From NCBI GenBank assembly GCA_003576685.1, contig QOZR01000008.1:62001-126000 (forward strand): DNA of 64,000 bases. Reading direction: 5' to 3'. Source of the DNA: Virgifigura deserti (GTDB lineage Bacteria > Pseudomonadota > Alphaproteobacteria > Dongiales > Dongiaceae). A program made the position numbers and the translations under genes. This document shows positions 43,177 to 53,921 of the stretch, in pieces; the first letter of the stretch is position 1; every line of letters begins with the position of its first letter. The notes below the pieces were generated by a model. That model did no database searches. It worked only from the letters and a program-made list of their open reading frames with translations, and was not told where the DNA came from.

Positions 43177-43785
43177 CTACGAGCCGGTGATGCCTCGAGT
43201 GGCCGCAATCCAGTCGCGGGTCCGGGATTCTGGATCGGCGTTCCGTAGGACATCGGTCACCACGGCCAGGCTGTCGGCACCGGCGGCGAGGACGGGCGCC
43301 GCCCGCTCGACTGTCAGCCCGCCGATGGCGACCAGGGGCCGGTCGCCGATCAGGCGTTTCCACTCGCCGATCCGATCGAGACCCTGCGGCGCCCAGGGCA
43401 TCTGTTTGAGAATGGTCGGGTAGATCGGCCCGAGCGCGATATAATCCGGCGCAAGGCTCAGGGCGCGGTCGAGTTCGGAGTGGCTGTGGGTGCTGATGCC
43501 GAGCCGGAGCCCCGCGCGCCGGATCGCGGGAAGATCGGCCGAGTCGAGATCGCTCTGGCCCAGATGGACGAAGTCGCAGCTCTCCTCGATCGCGATCCGC
43601 CACGCGTCATTGACGATCAGTTGTGCGCCGTGCCGTGCGCAGAGCGCCTTGGCCTCCCGGACCTGCCGCCGGATCTCCGCCTCCGGCTTCTCCTTGATCC
43701 GCAGTTGGACAAGCCTCACACCCAGGGGAAGCAGGCGCCGGAGCCAGATCACGTCGTCCACGATCGGATAGAATGGATCGAGCAT
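43177..43785 (-). CDS. thiE: Thiamine phosphate synthase
   Basis: 202 residues, slightly short but complete. TIM-barrel landmarks: VRLVQLRIKEK, LIVNDAWRIA, FVHLGQSDL, ALGPIYPT, LVAIGGLT and the phosphate-binding end AGADSLAVVTDVL. It joins the thiazole and pyrimidine phosphates into thiamine phosphate. It starts 5 bases after the thiG stop and is the last gene of the thiC-thiO-thiS-thiG-thiE operon, controlled by the TPP riboswitch at 47657-47755. Confidence 0.93.
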   Translation of the reverse strand: MLDPFYPIVDDVIWLRRLLPLGVRLVQLRIKEKPEAEIRRQVREAKALCARHGAQLIVNDAWRIAIEESCDFVHLGQSDLDSADLPAIRRAGLRLGISTHSHSELDRALSLAPDYIALGPIYPTILKQMPWAPQGLDRIGEWKRLIGDRPLVAIGGLTVERAAPVLAAGADSLAVVTDVLRNADPESRTRDWIAATRGITGS

Positions 43786-43790
43786 GGCCG

Positions 43791-44561
43791 TCACCCGAGG
43801 AGCGCCTTGCCGATGACGGGCGTCGAGGGTGCCGCCATGTCGCGCGGCTCCATCGGATCGGCCTGCCATGCCGCACGGCCGGCCTCGATCGCCTGGGCGA
43901 AGGCCTTGGCCATCATCACCGGATCGCGGGCCTTGGCGACGGCGGTGTTGAGAAGGACGGCGTCATAGCCGAGTTCCATCGCCTGCACCGCGTGGGACGG
44001 AAGCCCGATCCCGGCGTCGATCACCAGCGGCACATCGGGGAAGTGCGCGCGCAGCGTCCGGAGTCCGAACGGGTTGTTGAGGCCCCGGCCGGAGCCGATC
44101 GGCGCACCCCACGGCATCAGGACCTCGCAGCCGGCCTCGAGAAGCTTCGACGCGACGAAGAGGTCTTCCGTCATATAGGGGAAGACTTGAAAGCCGTCGC
44201 CGGTGAGAATGCGCGCCGCCTCGACGAGGCCGAAGAGATCGGGCTGGAGCGTATCGTCCTCGCCGATCACTTCGAGCTTGATCCAGGGCGTCCCGAACAG
44301 CTCGCGCGCCATATGCGCGGTCGTCACCGCTTCTTTCACGCTGTGGCAACCGGCCGTGTTCGGCAGAGCGCGAACGCCCAGGTCGCGAATGATCGACCAG
44401 AATCCTTGTCCCGCAAGCGTGGCCCCCGATTCGCGGCGCAACGCGACGGTCACTACTTCGGCGCCCGACGCCCTGATGGCCTCCGACAGGATAGCGGGCG
44501 AGGGATATTGCGACGTCCCCAGCATGAGCCGGGAGGCGAGTTCGACACCATAGAACGACAT
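43791..44561 (-). CDS. thiG: Thiazole synthase
   Basis: 256 residues. Schiff-base lysine in [10 protein letters not shown], then [12 protein letters not shown] and [19 protein letters not shown], the standard ThiG motifs. It condenses deoxyxylulose phosphate, ThiS thiocarboxylate and iminoglycine (from ThiO) to the thiazole phosphate. It follows thiS with almost no gap. Confidence 0.96.
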   Translation of the reverse strand: MSFYGVELASRLMLGTSQYPSPAILSEAIRASGAEVVTVALRRESGATLAGQGFWSIIRDLGVRALPNTAGCHSVKEAVTTAHMARELFGTPWIKLEVIGEDDTLQPDLFGLVEAARILTGDGFQVFPYMTEDLFVASKLLEAGCEVLMPWGAPIGSGRGLNNPFGLRTLRAHFPDVPLVIDAGIGLPSHAVQAMELGYDAVLLNTAVAKARDPVMMAKAFAQAIEAGRAAWQADPMEPRDMAAPSTPVIGKALLG

Positions 44562-44565
44562 CGGG

Positions 44566-44763
44566 TCAGCCTCCCTGCATGGGCGCGAGCACTTCGACGG
44601 CGTCGCCGTCCTTCAGCGCCAGGGCCGGACGCGCCGCGGCCGTCGCGAAGGTGCCGTTGACCGCGGTGGCGACGATTGCGCCGCCATAACCCAGTTCCTC
44701 CAGCGCGAGGGCGAGAGTCGGTCCCGCCACCTCACGCGTTTCGCCGTTGAGCATGATCCTCAT
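44566..44763 (-). CDS. thiS: Sulfur carrier protein ThiS
   Basis: 65 residues with a ubiquitin-like fold pattern, ending in the required Gly-Gly (LAPMQGG). The ATG at 44761-44763 lies inside the end of thiO, a 32-bp overlap. No ThiF adenylyltransferase gene is in the window, so another E1-like protein elsewhere must activate it. Confidence 0.93.
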   Translation of the reverse strand: MRIMLNGETREVAGPTLALALEELGYGGAIVATAVNGTFATAAARPALALKDGDAVEVLAPMQGG

Positions 44764-45742
44764 CCATGACCTCCGGGTGATAGGCATCTACGAGCACGGT
44801 ATCCGCCGCCATGCGGGCCAGGGCGGGCGCGAGCAGGAAGCCGTGCCGGAAAAGTCCGTTGACATAGACCGTGCGGCCCCGCCGCCTGATCCGCGGCAGG
44901 TTGTCGGGGAAGGCGGGCCGGGCGTCGCATCCGATCTCGACGATCTCCGCCTCGCCGAAAGCGGGGTGGAGCGCATAGGCCGCGCCCAGCAGCTCGAGCA
45001 TCGACCGCGCGGTGATCCGGCGGCGCTCATCGCTTTCGATCATGGTCGCGCCGACCATGAACAGCCCGTCGCCGCGCGGCACGATATAAAGCGGAATGCG
45101 CGGATGCAGCATGCGGACGGGCCGGGACAACGCGACCTCGCGCGTGCGGATCAGCAGCATCTCGCCTTTCACGCCGCGGAGGTCCGTAAGCTGGTCGCGT
45201 GCCGCCAACCCCCGGCAGTCCAGGATCCTGTCGCCGCTTGGCGGATGGGCGGAGACATCGGTGCCGAGCCGGATTGCGACGCCGCGTTCGGCGAGCTTGT
45301 CTGCCATCGCCTTCAATGTCGCGCGGGGATCGAGATGCGCTTCCTCCGAGAAGAAGAGCGCCCGTCCGAACCGGCCCGCGAGATCAGGTTCCAGCTCGGC
45401 GATCTGCTCGCCGTCCACCCAGGCGAACCGCTCCGTCCGGCGCGCGAACCGGGCGAGGTCCGGGCCGTCCCGGGCTTGCGCGACGACGAGGCTGCCTCTT
45501 TGAGTCACGCCGGGCATGTGCGCCGCCCAATAATGCAACGCCTCCTGCCCAAGGGACGTCACCAACGGCTCCGCGCTTTCACGCTCGCACCAGGGCGCGA
45601 GCATGCCGCCCGCATACCACGAGCAGCAGTCGCCTCCGAGGCGATCGCCGCGGTCGATGACTTCGACCGAGGCGCCGCGCTCGGCCAGTTCGAGAGCGCA
45701 GGTGAGGCCCGCCACCCCGGCGCCGATCACCGTGACGCGCAT
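44732..45742 (-). CDS. thiO: Glycine oxidase / FAD-dependent amine oxidase of thiamine synthesis
   Basis: 336 residues. The FAD dinucleotide motif VIGAGVAGLTCALELAERG is at the very start and DAO-family motifs follow (GGDCCSWYAGGMLAP, NGLFRHGFLLAPALA). It supplies iminoglycine to ThiG from glycine and oxygen, replacing anaerobic ThiH. The start follows the thiC stop by 4 bases; the long upstream extension of the frame lies inside thiC and is a shadow. Confidence 0.94.
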   Translation of the reverse strand: MRVTVIGAGVAGLTCALELAERGASVEVIDRGDRLGGDCCSWYAGGMLAPWCERESAEPLVTSLGQEALHYWAAHMPGVTQRGSLVVAQARDGPDLARFARRTERFAWVDGEQIAELEPDLAGRFGRALFFSEEAHLDPRATLKAMADKLAERGVAIRLGTDVSAHPPSGDRILDCRGLAARDQLTDLRGVKGEMLLIRTREVALSRPVRMLHPRIPLYIVPRGDGLFMVGATMIESDERRRITARSMLELLGAAYALHPAFGEAEIVEIGCDARPAFPDNLPRIRRRGRTVYVNGLFRHGFLLAPALARMAADTVLVDAYHPEVMDEDHAQRRNA

Positions 45743-45746
45743 CGTC

Positions 45747-47603
<1,857 letters not shown>

Positions 47604-47656
47604 TTAGAGAATGGAGCTGTGACGGTGACGGGATATCAGCGAGCGGCACCGTGATC

Positions 47657-47755
47657 TGACCTTCCCTACGCCAGTGTGAACTGGATCAGGTTCGAAGGGT
47701 CGTCATGCCGCGCGATCTGCGCCAATGACCTCTCAGCCCCTTGCCGGGACTCCCC
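47657..47755 (-). promoter_or_regulatory. TPP (THI-box) riboswitch
   Basis: On the minus strand the conserved THI elements appear in order: GGGGAGTCCCGG, GGGCTGAGAGG (the pyrimidine-sensor helix), GACCCTTCGAACCTGATCC (the THI box), and the closing GGCGTAGGGAAGG. It precedes thiC by about 107 bases. Binding of thiamine diphosphate would shut off the operon; whether by hidden ribosome site or termination is not evident. Confidence 0.95.
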
Positions 47756-47964
47756 TGGTAACGGATCAAAGCGTAGTGATACGTCCGACCCCCGTCAACC
47801 TGTTGATCGGATTCGGCGAGGAGGCCGGTGTGCGCCCTGATCGAAAGCGTCTCTATGGTGTCGCGATAGGTCAATCGCCGGCGGCGCCGTTCCTCATAGT
47901 CGGGGGCGCTTGCCGTTGTCGCGCAACAGCAACGGAGCATGAACCGTAGGCCGAAGAAGGAAGA

Positions 47965-48738
47965 ATGATGGGTCGAGTAGAGGGCAAGGTCGCGATCGTC
48001 ACCGGCGCCACGAAGGGGTTGGGGAGAGCCTCCGCCATCCTGCTCGCGCGCGAGGGCGCGAAGGTCGTCCTGACGGGGCGGACCGAAGCGGAGGGCGAGG
48101 AGGCTGTCCGGGCCATCGTCGCCGAGGGCGGCGAGGCGGTCTTCGTCAAGCAGGACGTCGCGGACGCGCGGAGCTGGCCGGGTTTGATCGAGGAGACGGT
48201 TTCGCGCTACGGCCGGCTGGACATCCTGGTCAACAACGCCGGCATCGCGATCGCGGCCAATGTGGAGGAGACGACGCTCGAGCAGTGGCGGCTCACCATG
48301 GCGGTCAATCTCGACGGCGTGTTCCTCGGCACCAAATACGCCATCGGCGCGATGAAGAAGACAGGCGGCGGCTCGATCATCAATCTATCGTCGATCGACG
48401 GCAATATCGGCGAGGCGGATCTTGCCGCATACTGCGCCAGCAAGGGCGGCGTGCGCACCTTCACGAAGGCCGCGGCGGTGCATTGCGGCGAGGCCGGCTA
48501 CAACATCCGCGTGAACTCGATTCACCCCGGCTATATCTGGACGCCGCAGACGCAGAACTATCTCGCCGATCTCGGCACCGCCGAGGAGGAGAAGCGGAAG
48601 GCCGCGGCGCGGCATCCGATCGGCCGGCTGGGCGAGCCCGACGACATCGCCTATGGCGTGCTTTATCTGGCTTCCGACGAGTCGAAGTTCGTGACCGGCT
48701 CGGAGCTGGTCATCGACGGCGGCTACATCGCGCAATGA
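47965..48738 (+). CDS. SDR-family oxidoreductase
   Basis: 257 residues, classical SDR with TGATKGLG, NNAG, NLSSIDG and the intact YCASK motif. GAAGGAAGA precedes the start (ATG at 47965 or 47968). It overlaps or abuts the HD-domain gene, forming a two-gene unit placed next to the quaternary-amine transporter. It may oxidise a hydroxyl compound such as carnitine, choline derivative or an HD-oxygenase product; none of this can be read directly. Confidence 0.88.
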   Translation: MMGRVEGKVAIVTGATKGLGRASAILLAREGAKVVLTGRTEAEGEEAVRAIVAEGGEAVFVKQDVADARSWPGLIEETVSRYGRLDILVNNAGIAIAANVEETTLEQWRLTMAVNLDGVFLGTKYAIGAMKKTGGGSIINLSSIDGNIGEADLAAYCASKGGVRTFTKAAAVHCGEAGYNIRVNSIHPGYIWTPQTQNYLADLGTAEEEKRKAAARHPIGRLGEPDDIAYGVLYLASDESKFVTGSELVIDGGYIAQ

Positions 48739-48749
48739 TGGAGGGCTCC

Positions 48750-49310
48750 ATGAAAGCTGCGAACTTCACGCGCATGACCGAGGCTTCGGTCGAGGATTGG
48801 GCGTTCATCATGCGCGCGACCACAGAGCACAAGGAGGCCGACTTGGCCGACAATGTGCTCGGCCTCCTGCGCGCCATGAAGGGGCCGAAGCTCGGCTATC
48901 CAATCGACCGCTACGAGCATTCGCTGCAGAGCGCCACGCGGGCGTTGCGGGACGGCGTCGACGAAGAGACGGTCGTCTGCGCTCTGCTGCACGATATCGG
49001 CGACACCATCGCGCCCGACAACCACAGTCAGGTGGCGGCCGCGATCCTGCGCCCCTATGTGAGCGAGGAGAACCGCTGGATCATCCAGCATCACGGCCTG
49101 TTCCAGGGCTACTATTACTACGACAAGATTGGAAAGGATCCGAACGCCCGCGAGCGGCTTCGGGGGCATAGATATTTCGAGGCATGCGAGCGCTTCTGCC
49201 GCGACTGGGACCAGTGCGCCTTCGACCCGGCCTATGAAACCCTGCCCCTGGAGTATTTCGAGCCGATGGTCCGGCGGACCTTCGCGCGCGAGCCCGCCTA
49301 CTTCGATTGA
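48750..49310 (+). CDS. HD-domain protein, PhnZ/MIOX-like candidate oxygenase
   Basis: 186 residues from the ATG at 48750, which has GGAGGG five bases upstream (an ATG at 48735 overlapping the SDR stop is the alternative). Metal-site residues are visible in order: YEHSLQ, LLHDIGD, DNHSQVAA and IIQHHGLFQGYYYY. This extended set of histidines matches the HD proteins that bind a mixed-valent di-iron centre and oxidatively cleave C-P or C-C bonds (PhnZ, MIOX, TmpB) rather than simple phosphodiesterases. Context with betaine transport suggests an amine-containing substrate. Function is inferred. Confidence 0.75.
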   Translation: MKAANFTRMTEASVEDWAFIMRATTEHKEADLADNVLGLLRAMKGPKLGYPIDRYEHSLQSATRALRDGVDEETVVCALLHDIGDTIAPDNHSQVAAAILRPYVSEENRWIIQHHGLFQGYYYYDKIGKDPNARERLRGHRYFEACERFCRDWDQCAFDPAYETLPLEYFEPMVRRTFAREPAYFD

Positions 49311-49663
49311 CGTTTCTCGATCGCGGCGTGCGCCGGTTTCCTGCACGCGTCTTCCTTCGTTGCCTCCGCTCATGGGGCATGATGGTTTGCGTCGTTTGGC
49401 GGCGCAAACCATCAAACGAATCCTCCCGGCGCCGCAATACTTCATGCGGATATCGGATCGGTTTTCGTTTTCATCCGGAGAGGGAGCCCCCTGAACGGAC
49501 CTTGCGCGAGCGCGCGAGGGCCCGTCACCGCACCGGCTCCCGACGATCGTTTCAACCGATTATGGAGAGACTCATCGCTTACGACGCTTCACATCCGAAC
49601 ACGCAGACCAACGCGCTGCATACGCCCACCAACAAAGCCAAACAACAGGGAGGTCGTGCGTCT
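49311..49663. other. Promoter region of the betaine transporter, with long hairpin
   Basis: An 11-bp perfect inverted repeat GATGGTTTGCG (49381-49391) and CGCAAACCATC (49403-49413) lies 75 bases after the HD-gene stop; no T-run follows, so it is either a weak terminator or an operator. An AT-richer patch TTTTCGTTTTCATCC at about 49460 may be part of the promoter. No coding frame is supported. Confidence 0.55.
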
Positions 49664-50644
49664 ATGTCCAGTTTGAAAACGCTCTACAGCCACGCGGCGG
49701 GGATTGCCGTCGCCTTCGGCCTGGGCGCAAGCCTGAGCGGATCCGCGCAAGCGGCCGATCTGGGCGCCGTCGACGAGCCGATACGGCTCGCCATGGTCGA
49801 ATGGACCGGCGCGCGCATCACGACGGAGATCGCCGGAAACGTTCTCGAGCGGATGGGGTACGAGGTCGAATATGTCACCGCCGGGAACTATCCCCAGTTC
49901 ACCGCCCTCGCCGACGGATCGCTGCATGCGACGCTCGAGGTCTGGACCAACAATGCTGGCGAGCTCTATCCGAAGCTGAAGGAAGCCGGAAAGATCGTCG
50001 ACATCGGGCCGCTTGGCTTGGAAACCAGGGAAGGCTGGATGTATCCCGTGCATATGAAGTCGATCTGCCCGGGCTTGCCGGATTGGAAAGCGCTCAAGGA
50101 CTGCGCGAACCAGTTGGCGACCGCGGAAACCTTCCCGAACGGGCGGATCCTGTCCTATCCCGCCGATTGGGGCACGCGCTCGGTCGACATGATCAAGGGG
50201 CTCGACATTCCGTTCGAAGCGCTTCCGGCCGGCTCCGAGGGCGCTCTGGTCGCCGAGTTGAAGGCGGCAGTGCAGACGGAGAAGCCTCTCGTCATGATGT
50301 TCTGGGCGCCGCACTGGGTCTTGGCGGAAGTCGACGTCGAATGGGTCGATCTACCGAAATACGAGCCCGCTTGCACGGAAGATCCGTCCTGGGGCCCGAA
50401 CCCGAACGCCGTCAATGACTGCGGAGTCAGCCCGCCGCTCGTCAATAAGGCCGCGTGGACCGGATTCGAAAAGAAGTGGCCGGCCGCCTGGGAGTTTCTG
50501 AAGAACTTCCAGATGGACGCGAAGGAGCAGGAAAAGCTGATGCTCCGAATCGATCAGCAGGGCGAGGACTTGGAAGCCGCCACCACCGCGTGGGTGGAGG
50601 AGAACAAAGCCGTTTGGGAGCCCTGGGTGAAAGCGGCCATGTGA
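49664..50644 (+). CDS. Glycine betaine/proline ABC importer binding protein (ProX/OpuAC type)
   Basis: 326 residues with a Sec signal peptide (about 1-31, SAQAAD cleavage). The mature part has LAMVEWTGARITTEI, LEVWTNNAG, FWAPHWV and a conserved late aromatic/cysteine region typical of the OpuAC family, whose aromatic residues cage the trimethylammonium group. GGGAGG lies about 11 bases before the ATG at 49664; longer frames upstream cover only the leader. Ligand likely betaine, choline or carnitine. Confidence 0.9.
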   Translation: MSSLKTLYSHAAGIAVAFGLGASLSGSAQAADLGAVDEPIRLAMVEWTGARITTEIAGNVLERMGYEVEYVTAGNYPQFTALADGSLHATLEVWTNNAGELYPKLKEAGKIVDIGPLGLETREGWMYPVHMKSICPGLPDWKALKDCANQLATAETFPNGRILSYPADWGTRSVDMIKGLDIPFEALPAGSEGALVAELKAAVQTEKPLVMMFWAPHWVLAEVDVEWVDLPKYEPACTEDPSWGPNPNAVNDCGVSPPLVNKAAWTGFEKKWPAAWEFLKNFQMDAKEQEKLMLRIDQQGEDLEAATTAWVEENKAVWEPWVKAAM

Positions 50645-50664
50645 GCCATGTGATCGCCCGGACC

Positions 50665-50692
50665 CTGCCGTACCGCGCCCGCGGTACGGCAG
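50665..50692. repeat. Intra-operon GC-rich hairpin
   Basis: CTGCCGTACCGCG and its exact complement around CC, 20 bases after the binding-protein stop and before the ATPase gene. With no T-run it likely protects the upstream mRNA or limits read-through, raising binding-protein level over the ATPase. Confidence 0.75.
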
Positions 50693-50724
50693 GACGGCTG
50701 CAGGAAGCGCTCGGAGGTCGCGGC

Positions 50725-51810
50725 ATGCCGACGAAGAATTCTTCTTCCATATCGAGCACCGGCGGCGGGGTGAAGCTCGCCTGCCATAATCTCTGGAAGG
50801 TCTACGGACCGAGTCCGGAGCAATTCTTTCCCGGTCGCCAGGGTGGCGTACCGGAGGCCGGCCCCTGCGCCCGGGACATTCGCGCCGCCGATCACATACC
50901 GGCGGTCGCGAATGTCAGCTTCGATGTCCGGCAGGGCGAGATCTTCGTGGTCATGGGACTCTCCGGGTCCGGCAAGTCGACCCTGATCCGCTGCCTGTCC
51001 CGGTTGATCGACCCGACGGCGGGCGGGGTCTATCTCGACGGCGACAACCTTCTGGACCTCGACGAGCGCAGGCTCATCGAGGTGCGCCGGCACAAGATCG
51101 GAATGGTCTTTCAGAACTTCGGTTTGCTGCCGCACTTGACCGTGCTCGAGAACGTCGCCTTCCCCTTGAAGGTGCAGGGCGTGACGGAGGCCCGGCGCCA
51201 CAAGCGCGCGATGGAGGTCATCGAGCTGGTCGGGCTCGGCGGGCGCGAGAACGCCTTCCCGGCCGAGCTGTCGGGCGGCCAGCAGCAGCGTGTCGGAATA
51301 GCGCGATCCCTCGCGGTCGAACCCGAGCTTTGGCTGCTGGATGAGCCCTTCTCGGCACTCGATCCCCTTATCCGCCGGCAGATGCAGGACGAGTTCGTCC
51401 GTCTGCAGAAGCTCCTGAACAAGACGATCGTGTTCATCACCCATGACTTTCTGGAAGCGCTGAAGATCGCGGATCGCATCGCGATCATGCGCGACGGGGA
51501 GATCGTGCAGATCGGCGCGCCGGCCGAGATCGTGCTGAAGCCCGCCGATCAATATGTGGCGGAGTTCACGGAGGACGTGCCGCTCACGCGCGTGATCAAG
51601 GCCGCGGACCTCATGGAGAGTCCGTGCGCCGACCTCGTCCCGTGCGACGGAACGCATCCCGACACAACGCTCGAGGACCTGCTTCCGCGCTTCGCCCATC
51701 ATGAGACGGCGGTCGCCGTTACCGACGGCCTCGGTGCCGTCGTCGGCCAGGTAACGGCGCGCAGCGTCATCCGTGCCTTGGCCGAGAACGCGACGCAGAG
51801 GCATCGTTGA
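50725..51810 (+). CDS. Quaternary-amine ABC importer ATPase (ProV/OpuAA type)
   Basis: 361 residues. Walker A GLSGSGKST, Q-loop VFQNFGLLPHLTV, signature LSGGQQQR, Walker B LWLLDEPFSALDPLIRRQMQ. The N-terminal insert HNLWKVYGPSPEQ is typical of ProV-type ATPases. The C-terminal 80 residues are a single CBS-like regulatory piece (AVAVTDGLGAVVGQVT). GGAGG precedes the ATG at 50725; the frame reading upstream into the binding-protein gene is not used. Confidence 0.92.
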   Translation: MPTKNSSSISSTGGGVKLACHNLWKVYGPSPEQFFPGRQGGVPEAGPCARDIRAADHIPAVANVSFDVRQGEIFVVMGLSGSGKSTLIRCLSRLIDPTAGGVYLDGDNLLDLDERRLIEVRRHKIGMVFQNFGLLPHLTVLENVAFPLKVQGVTEARRHKRAMEVIELVGLGGRENAFPAELSGGQQQRVGIARSLAVEPELWLLDEPFSALDPLIRRQMQDEFVRLQKLLNKTIVFITHDFLEALKIADRIAIMRDGEIVQIGAPAEIVLKPADQYVAEFTEDVPLTRVIKAADLMESPCADLVPCDGTHPDTTLEDLLPRFAHHETAVAVTDGLGAVVGQVTARSVIRALAENATQRHR

Positions 51811-53909
51811 TGGCAGCGGTGGAGATCGCCGGCTACAAGGGGCGGACCTTCATCGCCGCCGATGCAGTGCGCTGGGGCGCCGTCTTCGGATTTGCCGCGC
51901 TCTGCTTCATTGCCGGCGACAAGCATCCCTGGCTCGCGGCCTATCCCGATAGCTGGGTCGTGCCGGTCGCCGACTGGGTGAACCATGGCATGGACTGGTT
52001 CGTCGAGCGCTTTCGGGATGGCTTCAAGATGCTGTCCGCACTGCTCGGCATGCCGATGCACCTGCTGCAGCGCCTCCTGCAATGGCTGCCCTGGCCGGCC
52101 GTCCTGGGGGTCTTCGCGATCGTGAGCCACCGCGCCGGCGGGTGGCGATTGGCCGCCTTCACCACCGGCGCGCTGCTCTACACCTTGCTCGTCGGCTATT
52201 GGAGCGAAGCCATGAATACGCTGGCCCTGGTCGGCGTATCCGTTCCCCTCTCGGTGGCGTTGGGGTTCGGACTCGGCCTCATGGGCTTCCGCTGGCCCCG
52301 GTTCGAGAGGCCGCTCCAGGGGATGCTGGATCTGATGCAGACCGTGCCGGCCTTCGCCTATCTGATCCCCATCCTGCTTCTGTTCGGTTTCGGCCCGGTC
52401 GTCGGGCTCGTGGCCAGCATCATCTATGCGGCTCCGCCCATGGTCAAAAACACCATGCTCGGCCTGCGGTCCGTTCCGGAGGAGCTCGTCGAGTCCGGCC
52501 TGATGAGCGGCTGCTCGAAGCGCCAGCTCTTCTGGAACGTCGAGTTTCCGGCCGCGCTGCGGCAGATCATGGTCGGCGTCAATCAAACCACCATGGCCGC
52601 GCTCAGCATGGTGATCATCGCCGCGATCATCGGCGGCTTCAACGACATCGGGTGGGAAGTCCTGATGACGATGCGGAAGGCGCAATTCGGCCAAAGCCTG
52701 CTGTCGGGGCTGGTGATCGTGCTGCTGGCGATGATTCTCGACCGCATCAGCTGGGGATTGGCGTTCCAGGACAGCGGGCCATCGTCCCGGTCCCGGCGCC
52801 GCCGTTACGGCTATCCGGCGGCGGCCCTGGCGGCCGTTCTGCTGTCGCTGGGCATCGTCGCCCTGATACCGGAAATCCGAACCGCCCCGGAGACCTGGAT
52901 CACGTCGCCGGCCGACCTTCTGAACGACTGGGTGAACTTCGTTCTTCGCGAATATGCGGCGGTGATCGAGGGCATCAAGAACGCCGTTCTGTTCTACGGC
53001 ATGATGCCCTTCCGCATCGGCCTGTCGCAGTCGATTACTCCCTTCACCTGGGGGATCGAGATGTCAGCGGAGGTCGTCGCCGTCTATCTGGCCCTCGTCG
53101 GCGCGGCGGCCGTCTGGTGCTATCGCCGCTTCGGGTGGCGCGGCATCGTACCGGTTGCGATCTTCGGCGCGGTGTTGTTCTACGGCACCACGGGCATTCC
53201 CTGGCCGGCCTTCATGGCGGTCATCGCCCTGCTGGCGTTCGAGGCGGGCGGATTATCGGTCATGGCCCTGGCGCTCGCATCGATGGCATTCATCCTTATC
53301 ACCGGGCTCTGGAACGAGGCGATGCTGTCGGTCTATCTGAGCGGCCTGGCCGTCCTGATCTGCTGCGTCGTCGGCGGAGCGCTCGGCATCTGGGCGGCAC
53401 ACAGCGATCGCGTCTCCTCCATCCTGCGGCCGATCAACGACGCGCTCCAGACCATGCCGCAGTTCGCGCTCCTGATCCCGGTGCTCATGTTCTTCCAGGT
53501 GGGCGAGCTCACGGCACTGATCGCAATCCTGATCTACGCGATCGTCCCGGCGATCCGATACACCGAGCATGGCCTTCGCACCGTCCCGTCGCATGTCGTG
53601 GAGGCCGCCCGCCAGGTCGGCTGCACCCGTCGGCAGATGCTCTGGGAGGTGAAGCTTCCGCTCGCGATGCCGGTGATCATGCTGGGGCTCAACCAGACGA
53701 TCATGTACGCCCTCGCGATGCTGGTCATCGCCGCGCTGGTGGGGACCCGCGATCTTGGCCAGGCGATCTATATCGCCCTCGGCAAGGCGGATGCCGGCAT
53801 GGGGTTCGTCGCCGGATTGTCCGTCGCCCTGGTCGCGATCGTCGCCGACCGGATCATCCAGGCCTGGAGCCGCAAGCGACGCGCGGCGCTGGGGCTGGCG
53901 GCGTCCTGA
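51810..53909 (+). CDS. Quaternary-amine ABC importer permease, two ProW units fused
   Basis: 699 residues containing two ProW/OpuAB-type permease modules. The first (about 1-325) has PLQGMLDLMQTVPAFAYLIPIL and SGCSKRQLFWNVEFPAALRQI; the second (about 340-699) has PINDALQTMPQFALLIPVL and VGCTRRQMLWEVKLPLAMPVI. Each has the EAA loop that contacts the ATPase, so one chain can supply the whole channel. The start overlaps the ATPase stop (TGATG). Convergent with the AraC-type regulator. Confidence 0.92.
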   Translation: MAAVEIAGYKGRTFIAADAVRWGAVFGFAALCFIAGDKHPWLAAYPDSWVVPVADWVNHGMDWFVERFRDGFKMLSALLGMPMHLLQRLLQWLPWPAVLGVFAIVSHRAGGWRLAAFTTGALLYTLLVGYWSEAMNTLALVGVSVPLSVALGFGLGLMGFRWPRFERPLQGMLDLMQTVPAFAYLIPILLLFGFGPVVGLVASIIYAAPPMVKNTMLGLRSVPEELVESGLMSGCSKRQLFWNVEFPAALRQIMVGVNQTTMAALSMVIIAAIIGGFNDIGWEVLMTMRKAQFGQSLLSGLVIVLLAMILDRISWGLAFQDSGPSSRSRRRRYGYPAAALAAVLLSLGIVALIPEIRTAPETWITSPADLLNDWVNFVLREYAAVIEGIKNAVLFYGMMPFRIGLSQSITPFTWGIEMSAEVVAVYLALVGAAAVWCYRRFGWRGIVPVAIFGAVLFYGTTGIPWPAFMAVIALLAFEAGGLSVMALALASMAFILITGLWNEAMLSVYLSGLAVLICCVVGGALGIWAAHSDRVSSILRPINDALQTMPQFALLIPVLMFFQVGELTALIAILIYAIVPAIRYTEHGLRTVPSHVVEAARQVGCTRRQMLWEVKLPLAMPVIMLGLNQTIMYALAMLVIAALVGTRDLGQAIYIALGKADAGMGFVAGLSVALVAIVADRIIQAWSRKRRAALGLAAS

Positions 53910-53921
53910 CAGATCACCGCG

